In this document: positions 43,201 through 55,200 of the stretch, piece after piece
How positions within the stretch are numbered: position 1 is the stretch's first letter
How the letters are laid out: each line of letters starts with the position of its first letter
From: Cololabis saira
Lineage: Eukaryota > Chordata > Actinopteri > Beloniformes > Belonidae
NCBI RefSeq assembly: GCF_033807715.1
Contig: NC_084596.1
Location: forward strand, 34,548,379-34,612,378
Reading direction: 5' to 3'
Length of the DNA: 64,000 nucleotides
Program-made: the position numbers and the translations under genes
Notes under the pieces: generated by a model
The model's database searches: none
What the model was told of the DNA's origin: nothing
What the model saw: the letters and a program-made list of their open reading frames with translations, nothing else

Positions 43201-46200
43201 TTGCATTTGTGACGTCATGTGCATTCCCTCTATACTCGGGCCGTACTGAGGCTCTACACAGTTCTTGTCGGAGTGTACTGGAGGTTCAGAAAGCTGAGAA
43301 TTCTGTAGTTTGAGGCGTTGTTGTACCTTGGCGCGGTACGCCATCGCCCTCTTGCCCACGCTCACGCCCGGTGTCGCTGCCCTTGATCCTCCGGCCTTCC
43401 CCTTTGCTGTGACGCGGACTTTAGCGACCGGACTGCTGCGAACTTTAGCGGTGCTGCGTCGTTTCTGACAAAACAACAAAAATAAAACGCTGGTGAGGAG
43501 TAATGCCGTGTCAACACAACGGGAAAAACCACTGTTAGCTGTAAGGAGCAGCAGAAAAAGCCCTGCACTCACCGAGCTGGAGAACTCCTTGTACGCTGCT
43601 CGGTCCTGCGGAGTCAGAGACTGTGGAGAAGAACACGCATTAACAGAGCTGCCAGCAGGGGGCGACAACTTCAGCCAGTAACAATGACGTCACAAGCTCA
43701 CTGAGCTCTGATTGGTCCAGAGTTAAGGCTGTTTTTTTTTTGTTCCCGAGTCTGGATTTAAAAGTGCTGTTTTTAACTGCAATAAAATAATGGTAATAAC
43801 AAGAAAAAGTCCTAATTTAAATCTAAATTTAGTTGTAATTTACAAAAAAAATATAAAATAATTTAAAAAGTCCTAATTTAAAAAGAATACAATTCAGTGA
43901 AGATACAGATATGCCAAAAAACTATTTTTTATGGGAATCATTTTTTTTAATTTGCAACACAAAACATCTGGTAATGTGGTGAGAATAACATTTACATTTT
44001 GCAAAAATAAAGTCAGCTGCCTGTTTTTTGAGGACGGAGCTCCAACTCTGAACATTTGATTCAAGCTTTTCAGAATCTGCATGTTTGTGTTTTTGCACAC
44101 GGCCACGTGACATCATCAGTGATGCAGTCCGGGCTCTGTGGTCGCCGTGGTGACGGCGGGGCCTCACCTTGACCCAGGCCTCCAGCTCAGCCTTGTACTC
44201 CACCTGCTGCTCCTCCACCAGCTTCTTGTACTTGTCCTTCTGATTCTGGCTGAGCTTCTGCCACCGCTTGCCGATCTCCACCATGCGCTCCTTCAGGCTG
44301 AAATGGTTCAACTCGCCGTTCGTCAGCAGCTCCTGGGAGAACATCTGATAGCCGCTCCTGTGGGACGGACATGGCAGGAGGGGGGCTTAGACAGGATGAC
44401 GGGGAGGAAGCAGGAAGCCACGTCTACCACCATCCCTCAGACTCGGTTTCAATTTAGCGCTTAGCTGATTTTAAATGGATCATACAATTGAATGTAAAAA
44501 CATTTTTAAATAAAAACTTTTTCTGAGCTCAAAAGGTGATATTTGTGTATCTCAGGGGTCGGCAACCCGCGGCTCTGGAGCCGCATGCGGCTCTTTAGCG
44601 CCACCCTAGTGGCTCCTGGAGCTTTTTCAAAACTGTTTGACCTTTTTTTCTTCTTTTTCTTCCCTTTTCCTTTCCTTTTTAAATCTCGACATTTTGACTT
44701 TTTTCTCGAAATTGTACTTCAACATTAATCTCGACATTTCAACTTTTTTCTCGAAATTTTTACTTTTTTCCTCAACATTTCGACTTTTTTTCCTCAACAT
44801 TTCGACTTTTTTCTCGACTTTTTTTCCTCAACATTTCGACTTTTTTCTTGAGATTGTACTTCAACATTAATCTCGACATTTCGACTTTTTTCTCGAAATT
44901 TTTACTATTTCCTCGACTTTTTAACTTTTTTCTCGAAATTTTGACTTTTTTCTCGACATTTCGACTTTTTTCTCGAAATTGTACTTCAACATTAATCTCG
45001 ACATTTCGACTTTTTTCTCGAAATTTTTACTTTTTTTCTCAACATTTCAACTTTTTTCTCGACTTTTTTTCCTCAACATTTCGACTTTTTTCTCGAGATT
45101 GTACTTCAACATTAATCTCGACATTTCGACTTTTTTCTCTAAATTTTTACTATTTCCTCGACATTTCAACTTTTTTCTCGAAATTTTTACTTTTTTCCTC
45201 AACATTTCGACTTTTTTTCTCAACATTTCGACTTTTTTCTCGACTTTTTTTCCTCAACATTTCGACTTTTTTCTTGAGATTGTACTTCAACATTAATCTC
45301 GACATTTCGACTTTTTTCTCGAAATTTTTACTATTTCCTCGACTTTTTAACTTTTTTCTCGAAATTTTGACTTTTTTCTCGACATTTCGACTTTTTTCTC
45401 GAAATTGTACTTCAACATTAATCTCGACATTTCGACTTTTTTCTCGAAATTTTTACTATTTCCTCGACATTTCAACTTTTTTCTCGAAATTTTTACTTTT
45501 TTCCTCAACATTTCGACTTTTTTTCTCAACATTTCAACTTTTTTCTCGACTTTTTTTCCTCAACATTTCAACTTTTTTCTTGAGATTGTACTTCAACATT
45601 AATCTCGACATTTTTACTATTTCCTCGACTTTTTAACTTTTTTCTCGAAATTTTGACTTTTTTCTCGACATTTCGACTTTTTTCTCGAAATTGTACTTCA
45701 ACATTAATCTCGACATTTCGACTTTTTTCTCGAAATTTTGACTTTTTTCCTCAACATTTCAACTTTTTTCTCGACTTTTTTTCCTCAACATTTCGACTTT
45801 TTTCTCGAGATTGTACTTCAACATTAATCTCGACATTTCAACTTTTTTCTCTAAATTTTTACTATTTCCTCGACATTTCAACTTTTTTCTCGAAATTTTG
45901 ACTTTTTTCTCGACATTTCGCCTTTCACCATTTGCCTTCATTCTAAGGCTTATACAATACTTTACATTTTTTGCGGCTCCAGACATAATTGTTTGTGTTT
46001 TGGTCCAATATGGCTCTTTCAACATCTTGGGTTGCCGACCCCTGGTGTATCTGAATTCCCTGCCAACTTAAAAACTCTGACTCAACCATGTCTTTTTGTT
46101 CGGTTCTGAAAATCAAACGAAGCTGGAACTCACACCGGAGGCTTCTTCGGTTCCCCGTCGAACTTTGGCTTCCGCTGAGCCCCCGCCGGAGTCCTCATCT

Positions 46201-49200
46201 CCAACAGCTCCCTCTGCAGGACACACACAGTCAGTGCAACAGCTCACAGTGCAAATAACAGAAGAAGATTCAGCGCCAGGACAAAGGGGAGGAGTCAGAA
46301 CACAGGGGGAGGAGTCAGAGCAGACGGGGTCACGACTCATGAAGATGTCAGATTGAGACGGATGAGCTCTGTCCTTTCTGACTCCTATAAAACGTTGCAT
46401 CAGTGAATAAAGTGGGTATAAAATGTATTTCTTTGGTGGGTGGGGTCAGTGTGGGGGCGTGGCTCACTGACCACGGGTCGGTACTGAACCTCGTAACGCT
46501 TCTGGTCCTCTGCCGCCTTCTTGATCCAGAGGATCTTCTCCTTCTTCTCCATGGACTTCCAGGTCGCCTCCATTGCTCCCTGAGCCTTCCTGCGATCGCT
46601 CTGAGGAACGAGTCACACGACCAGGAATTAGATTATGCCGTTCGTATTCCTGCAGCCGACTGAACTGAGCAACACGTGGGAGCAGCAGTGATCCGAGTCT
46701 CACTCTGTATTTGGCCAGGTAGTCTCCGATCACACTGTGCTGCCACATCTCTTCAGCCGTTTTTGGTGTCTCTGGGAGCTTCCCCGTCTTCTTCACGTCC
46801 CGCCTGTTATTGGGCGCCCCGGCAGGCGCCCACGTTTCTGGCTCCGCCTCCCGAATTCGCTCCTGTGATCACGGGAAAAACCCCGGTTCAGTGACTGACA
46901 CCTTCAACAGCAACATGTGGTGAGTATGGTTGTGCTCTAACTCAGGTATTCTCCGGTCCAGATGAACACCTGAGTCAGCAGGACTGGCACGGCTGTTACC
47001 AGACCTTCACTGATGGAGACTTGGCCCTGTGTGGGCTGGAGGCCACGCCCCTGGAACCGCCCATCTTCTCCTCCCCTAAAACCCGGTCTCGCTCCTCATC
47101 TGGAAGGCTCTGGAAGACGGAGAGGAGGTCGTGATTTCTGCTTTTCACCGTGGTAGTGTTTGTGTTTGTGAGTTTTCATGTTTTTGGGTGTTGGTTGTGT
47201 TTCGTAGTGTTGTTTCTGTCAGCCTGTTTCAGTTTTAGTCTAGTCTTTAGGTCGAGCTATTATTTTAGATTTTATTAGTTTTAGTCACGTTCATTCTCCT
47301 TTTAGTCGTGTCAAGTTTCAGTCGACTAAAAGTCTGAGCATTTAAGTCTTATTCTAGTCAGAATTGTCCATTTTAGTCTAGTTTCAGTCAAAGATTGTAT
47401 TTAGCCAAACCCATTTTACAATTCAAACAAGGTTGTCTTATTATTATATTATTGTTACCCGATAGACTCAAGAATACATTCATTCCAGATACAGAAGACT
47501 CTAATTTGAGTTTACAACATAATTATTTTTCCGCATTTCTCCCCATCTTTTGACGACACATTGGGTTTTCTTTTCCACGTCTATGTAGTGAAAGTGTATC
47601 CAGAGATCTAACCCTAACCCAGAGAAGATCTCTTTCTCTATGTAACTTTGTTTTTAATAACGTGAACCTAGAGCTCTGCGTTAACGGCATCAGCCTCTAA
47701 CTCTGCAGCTGCATCTTCTGGATCTGATTCCCCGCTGCAGCGACTGGGATTGAGGACTAACGTCACCAGCAGCAGATTAACCAGAGGAAACTACTGAAAA
47801 CATGGACATTAAGGATCTTTGTTAGAACATCTCATCTCGTTTTGGTCAATGAAAACAAAAACACATTTTAATATAGTTTTTAATTTGTAATCTACATTTT
47901 AGTCTCTTTTTATTCATCTATGTTATTGCATCATATATTTAATTATCTTTATCGTCACACGACCAGCATTTTCGTTACGTCTCGTTTTCCTCAGGTGATA
48001 AAGGTTCATTGACGACGATATTTAGTCATAATTTTCGTTGATGAAAGCAACTTTAGTGTTTCGTCGTTGTGATCTTGTCTTTTCCCCATTGTTTTTATTT
48101 TTTTTGAGGGGGGGGTTGATGGTCAGGTTTTTTTCACAGCAGTCATGTTTTTATGTTGTGGTTGTGTTTTTGTGTAATGGTGTTGTTGCGGTGGATGAGC
48201 AGTGAGGTGTTGCCGTAGCGGCGGGGTGTGGTCTCACCTCCAGGAAGCGCTGCAGGTCCACGTCGTACTGCTTCTTTTTCTGGTGGGACGTAGAGCAGCG
48301 TTAGAACGCAGGACCCAGGGGACGTAGCATGCAGTCGTGCTGCTACTGACCTGCTCGCAGCGTTTCTGGAACATGTCCTTCTCCTTCTGCGTCATCATCT
48401 TCCACTGTTTGCTGCAGAGCACCATGCGCTCGGTGCTGGGCACGTCCTTCATGTTCACCATCAGCTCAGCGCAGTACAGAGAGTAGCCGTTACTACGGAC
48501 ACAGAGCTTAGCAGTCAGACGACGTCCGCTCAGGGATTATCAGAGTGGAGAGGTCGGTGTGGACTCAGACTCACGGTGGAGGTTTCGTTGGCCGTCCATC
48601 GAACTTGTCCTTCAGCTGCCTCTCGGCCTTGGTGAGGACGGAGCGGACGTGTTCGTCTGAGTTGATATCTGGATGAGCTTCATGATACGCCCTCATACTG
48701 CCCTGTAACGGAAGCCAACGGTCAAACATCTGGAGACGGCAAACTACAGCCAGGAAAGCTTCATAAACATCTGTCCTCCAGAAGGTTTCAGAGAACTGAG
48801 GATCCTCCGTGGTGTCAGAGGGAAGACAGGAGAGTCAAAAACATCAGATCCTCAGGTCAGTTCTGGTACCTCGTAGTCTTTCTGCAGCTCCAGGGCCTTG
48901 CTGATCCACTTGAGTCTTCTCTTGTCCGACAGCTGAGACCACTGTCTCCGAAGAATCTCCTTCAGCTCCTTCTGACTCACCTGCACACAGATGGACAACC
49001 TCATATAAGACAGGGGTCGGCAACCCAAAATGTTGAAAGAGCCATATTGGACCAAAAACACAAAAATGTCTGGAGCCGCAAAAAATGAAAAGTCTCGTAT
49101 AAGCCTTAGAATGAAGGCAACACATGCTGCATGTTTCTATATTAGTTATAACTGGAGGAAGATTTTTTTTTTCATTATGCATTTTGAGAAAAAAGTCGAA

Positions 49201-52200
49201 ATGTTGAAAAAAAAAGTCGAAATGTCGAGAAAAAAGTCAAATGATTCGAAAAAAGTCAAAATGTCGAGAAAAAAGCAAAATGTCGAGGAAAAAGTCAAAA
49301 TTTCATGAAAAAAGTCAAAATATTGAGAAAAAAGTCAAAATGTTGAGAAAAAAGTCAAAAGATTCGAAAAAAGTCAAAATGTCGAGAGAAAAAAGCAAAA
49401 TGTTGAGAAAAAAGCAAAATGTCGAGGAAAAAGTCAAAATGTTGAGAAAAAAGTCAAAATTTCGAGAAAAATGTTGAAATGTTGAGAAAAGGAAAAAAGA
49501 AAAAAAGGAAAAAAAAGGTCAAACATTTTTCAAAAAGCTCCAGGAGCCACTAGGACGGTGCTAAAGAGCCGCATGCGGCTCTAGAGCTGCGGGTTGCCGA
49601 CCCCTGATCTAAGAGATCATACATCACAACAACAGTTTCAATTTACAACCAACTACCTCCTCATGGACTCACAGTGGACTGACGTCTATACTGGTCCTGT
49701 TGGACCTCATACTGGCGTCTATGCCGGTCTTGTTTACGGAGGTTTGAACGAATTGAACTAACTTCCTTTCACTAAAATCAGGTAACACTGAGGACTAAAG
49801 CAGCTCCAACATGACTCTAAACATGCCTCGGCTGATGGAGGCGGGTCGTACTTGGGGAGTAAAAGAGAGTGGTGAGTGTTTCTACCTCTGGGTGTAGCTT
49901 CATGTAGCTCTTCTTCTCATGATTGTACCACAGCTGTTGGGGCGTTTTGGGTTTCTCTGGCAAGTCCGACTTCTTTCTCTCCTCTATCAGGTCTGGATGC
50001 TCCTCTCTACAGAACAGGCAACAGTTACTGTAGATTCACACCGAAAGCGTCAAAAATCACCTGTGATTGCTCAGGACGCCTGCGTTGCACCGCCTGCAGT
50101 GGGCGGGGCTTAAAGCTGCACTGCAGAACTGGAGGGAACAAAGTGCATATACCCTACACATATCTATATATACACCGGTAGCGTGCACATCTTCAGTTTC
50201 CTATTTCTCCATGGATCACACTTTGGGAAGCCTTTTTTATATTTCGGCACCATTTCCGCGTAGATAAGAGTGAGTTTGATGCAGAACAACAACAACCATC
50301 AGAGCCGTCGGTCCCGGTGAACTGCTGGCAGTCTGCCTACAGTCAACACCACTAACACACCGAGTCGTAACGGATTTGGTCATATTGTTTAAACTGTGTT
50401 TTGTGATTAATAAGCGCGGTTTTTTATAATTATTATTTTGCGTTGAATTGATTAGCAAATAAAAAAGTTCAGACCATCCAGCCCCTCGCCCATCAGATAC
50501 GTGTTTCACATGAGCAGTTCGGGTAAAAACAGCAGTCAAATCAGCTAAAATGTCAGTTTGCTGGATGAAATATTAATTCCTGATAAAATAGGTTTGTTAG
50601 TGCACAGCTCTGCTCATGTACGCATGTGAATGAGTGTACGTTTGTGTGTACATGAAACTACAATGTATATTGAGGCTTTCTTGCTTTGGGAATCCTGGTC
50701 TGTGATTGGATGCTGCCTCGGCGTCGCCGCTGCTCATTTGCATAAAGTTGAGATTCTTTTAACTTCAAATTGATGCTCTGGACGCCTCCGTCGCGCCGCT
50801 GCCTCCAACGCCTCAGACACCTCTTGCAGCAAGCTTTCATAGAAAATGAATGGCAGCCGGACGCCTATGACACCCATGACACTTTTGGTGTGAATTCACG
50901 GTTAGCTTAAGTACACGCTAATACCGACACACACCTTGCTGTATAAGCTAAAAACTGGCTAAGCCACTAAAGAGTCAGAAACAGCTATTAGTCAGTAGCA
51001 GCTAGCAGCTAATAGGTCAGCAGCTGGACTCACTTGAAGCGGTTCATGTTCTTCTCAAAGTCTTCCTTTTCTCGCTGGAACTCTGTGATGTACTTTTGCT
51101 GCAGGAGAAAAGAGAAGACAAGCCGTTGATATGAATACGAGCGTCAGAGACTTTTGTGTTAGCGCAGCAGGTCCAGACCCGGCTCTCTAGTCACGGTTCT
51201 GGTCCACACCTTCTTCTTCTCGGGCAGCTCCTTGTACTTCTTGGACAGAATCTTGGTGAGATCCAGGTTGCTCATCTCCGGGTGGATTTTGGCGTATTTG
51301 GCTCGTTTCTCCATGAAGAAGCGGAAGTACGGAGTCAGAGGCTTCTTGGGGAAGTCGGGGTGAGTCTGGACATGAGGAAAGTCAGAGATCAGGACCATGT
51401 CAACAGCTACACAGAGATCTGGTTCAGGTTCTGCGGTTGGTTCTGTTTGTAATCTGGTGTCCAGGCGTGTGCACCACAGAGCCCCAGATTAAGCAGATCC
51501 AGTTCCAGAGTCTGCTCTCACCTTCAGCTTCTTGCCTTTGTACGGGTTCTTGACAAACTCCATGGCGTCCACGATGAGCTCCGTCATCGTTCTGTACTTC
51601 CGGACCTGGAAACAGAGATGAAACCGTAAGCTTATTTTGGAAGGTGCTCGTGGGGACATGACAGCCTTCGGTTCAGGGTTTGGAGGCATCATGGAGTGCT
51701 ACTGCTCAACACAAATATGTAAATATGGATGATCTTTAACAGTTCTGTAATATGCTGCTTTATGTCATCCTCAGCTCTGCAATTCTTGCTGTTGTTGCTC
51801 TGATCCGTGGTTTAATTTTTTTGGTTATCAAGACCTTCAAACCTTATTGATAATATAAAGCACATCATAATCTCCTCCCAAGATGTTCTCAGAGGCTGTT
51901 CCAAATCCACAAGAGTAAATATGAACTAAGGAACACAGGTATGTTTAAGAAGGCATGGGGAAGAACCAAAAGTAAAGAAAACTGTTTCCGGGAAAGGTGT
52001 CAAATTATGGAATTGCTTTGATAAGGATTTAAGAATGTGAACCTCAATTTATGTTTTCAAAAAAATGTTTAAATATAAAACGATAAACAGTTATAAAGAA
52101 ATCTGTTAATTATTTTGGTATAGCCTATTATAGATTAACATGAAAATAGCACCACTATATACCCCTTTTTGCATTATTGGCATTACTATTTTTATATAAT

Positions 52201-55200
52201 ATAATGCAATGACAGTTTCTCTTTGTTTTCTTTTTATATATTTCTTTTCTTATTTGTGTATTATCATCCACCGGATGCCATATTGTGTGAATGATATACA
52301 CTGCACAGGATAGGCTATAATAAGCCCTTGGCTTCAGCCTACTCCTTTTTCTGACCTTTTATTTTATTTGTTAAATGAACATGTAAATGTCTCAATGTAT
52401 TCTGTCCGAAATAAACCATTCATTCATTCATTCATTCATTCAAGACAGCATTGTAAAATAGGCTTCTGAAGGATACAATCATGTCAGAAAGTTGGTACTT
52501 AAAACATAATATGCAGAACAACAAGCCCAAAACATTGTGTCTCCACTGCCTTGCTCGACCATTTGTTTTACTTTTAATCGTGGGAAGATAAAAGAAGTTG
52601 TGTGCTGTTGCATTTGCCTGATACTAAGTGCGTTTCCATGTGCAGGGATTACGGGTGAACCCGCCAGGCAGGAACCTCCCCCTCTCAGCCGCTCCATTAC
52701 ACTGAACCCCCAGACAAGAACCATTAACAGAACAAACAACACTGCTGACCACAAGGTGGCGGTAATGCGCCTTTTTAGCTGTTCAGCAGCATAAAAGGAA
52801 ATGAAAAAGAAGAATGCCCCAAAGAAGAAAGAGAAGAAGAAACAGGTAAACATGGAATGGACATTTCTTGCTTTTTCAACATTGAGATGAAAGAAAACCC
52901 CTCTGGACCTCTTTTTGGGGGTAATATGCCAACAAGGCCTGAATCTCCTTGTCGGTCCATCCATCATTTTATCTTGTAATCTCCATCTTCACCAAATGTA
53001 CTTATCGCAAAATGTTTCCAGATTGGTCAAATGAGTTGTTGCTCACATGATTTATGTTTGTGAGAGAAACTTTTGTCAGCAGAAACCCCCCCCCCCCCCC
53101 CAGTTAGTTCCTCTCAGCCACCCTGAGTACGTCTCCTAATACAGGAACGTTTCCTTCCCCACAAAAGGTTCCTGAGGGCCACTTTGCACGGCTGTTCCTC
53201 ACAATGTAGACATGGGTCAACACTCCAGCCCCCTGATAAACTCTACTAATGAAAACACGCCCACTGAAACCCAGTACCATCAATGATCGTCTAGGTTTTT
53301 ACACAAACGTCCTAATTAAAGCAGGTGGGTTGAGCCTCTGCAGCCTCCCTGCTCAGGTCTATGCAGGAGTGCTGGGGAAAAGAGTCTGGGTGATTGTCAC
53401 ACCTTAGATTCAGGAGGAACAATGTGGGTTTTGTCTTGGCAGCGGAACACTGGACCAACTTTATACCCCCACTAGGAGCCCAGAGGGATCATGGGAGTTT
53501 GCCAGCTGGTCCACATGTGTTTTGTGGTCTGGGAGAAACCACATGACTGCATCCCTGGGGGTCTCCTCTGGGGGTCCTCCAGGAGTATGGGGTACAGGGT
53601 CAGTTGCTATCCAGTTCCTTTACCAACAGAGCCGGAGTTCGGTCCAAGTTGGTAGCAGTATGTCGGATTCATTTCAGGTTAGAGTTGGACTCCGTTATCA
53701 CCGATTTTGTTCATAACATTGATGGACAGAATTTCTAGGTGCAGCCAAGAAGCAGAGAGGGGGGGGGGGGGTCTGGTGATGTCAAGATCTACTTTTTGCA
53801 GATGATGTGGTCCTGCAGGCTTCAAGTTGTGATTTTCAACTCTCCCCGGAGGGGATCACAGCTGACTGTGAAGCAGTGGGAATGAGAATCAGCACCTCCA
53901 AATCTGAGACCATGTTTCTCAGTAGGAAAGTTCCTCCCTAGGTCAGCCATGAGGTGTTGTCTCAAGTGGAGAATTTTAAGTATGTTTGCTACTTCTTGTG
54001 AGTGATGGGAGGATGGAACAGGAGATCTGATGACCATTCATTTGAATCAAGTGTGCTGATGCAGGGAAACATCTAAAAACAGGCAAGAAACTGGCCCTCA
54101 AGGTCCAGGATTGCCTGGAGGTAGATGGACTCTCCCTTAGAGATTGGAGGGTACGCTCAGTCCTCCAGGAGTCTCTCCTGCTACGCCACATCCAGAGGAG
54201 TCAGCTGACATGGTTCTTCTCATCAGGACGGCTCCTGGATGCCTCTCCGGTAATATCTTACTGACATGTCCAGCCAGGAGGAATCCCTTTACCAAGGACA
54301 CACTGGAGAGATTATATCTGTCAGCTGCTCTGCAAACTCTTCAGTATTCCCCTGGAAGATCTGGAAGGGGGTGTCTGGAGAGAAGGAGGTCTGGACCTTT
54401 GTTTATTAGACTGCTGCCCTCACGACCTGAATCTGGAAGTACCGTATTTTCCGCACTATAAGGCACACCTAAAAGCCTTTCATTTTCTCAAAAACCGGCA
54501 GTGCGCCTTATATATGATCATTACGGTAATTTCTGTTAGGGTAGTGAGGGAGATTGTAGCTACTGTAGTTGGTGTCGCCGAAGTAATGGCGCTAAAAACG
54601 TCAGGAATCGTCAGACGTTAAAGACAACAGCAGCGATGCCGACTCGCATAATGGCGACTTTGAAGAGATGGAGCAAAGCTGGTTTTTATTTTGTTAATAA
54701 AGTTTGACGTACGGTATTTTTCTTCTTGTTTTTTTTTTTTTTTTGCATTTGCTGTAGGATTTTGTAGCATGTCCTGTAGCGCAGCTCCATCAGGTAGATA
54801 CGTAACTCAACCCCAGCCACTATAGGACGGTATTTTACCATATATTTAGTGCGCCTTATAATGCGGTGCGCCTTATACATGAAAACGTTTTAAAATACGT
54901 CATTCATTGAAGGTAACTTTTCCACATAACAGTACGACACACATATTCAGGACTGCATCCTATATTACACGAAATTAAAGAGTATTTTTCAGGAGTAAAG
55001 CTTCTTTAAAATGGGCGTTGGTACCTCTGAGGAGACCTTAATCCACTTCTGCCGGCACATATCACCGGTGAAACTCCCGAAACAAACTTTGTCCCAGTCA
55101 AAGTGCGACTCAGTGGTCTTATACTTCATGCCGTCTGCGTCCGGCAGCATGCTGCGAATCCTCTCCAGCAGGGTCAGACACTCCTCCTTACTCCACTCAC

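Noticed and set aside
44848..45636. 262-residue + strand frame ([14 protein letters not shown] type)
   Set aside because: Arises from the TCGACATTTCGACTTTTTT satellite inside a hAT element.
46862..48237. A hidden HMG box 4 exon
   Set aside because: Looked on the - strand between exons 10 and 12 for PVSAMFIF- or EEKRRQLQ-like sequence. Intron 10 is a MITE and intron 11 is about 150 bp; nothing fits.
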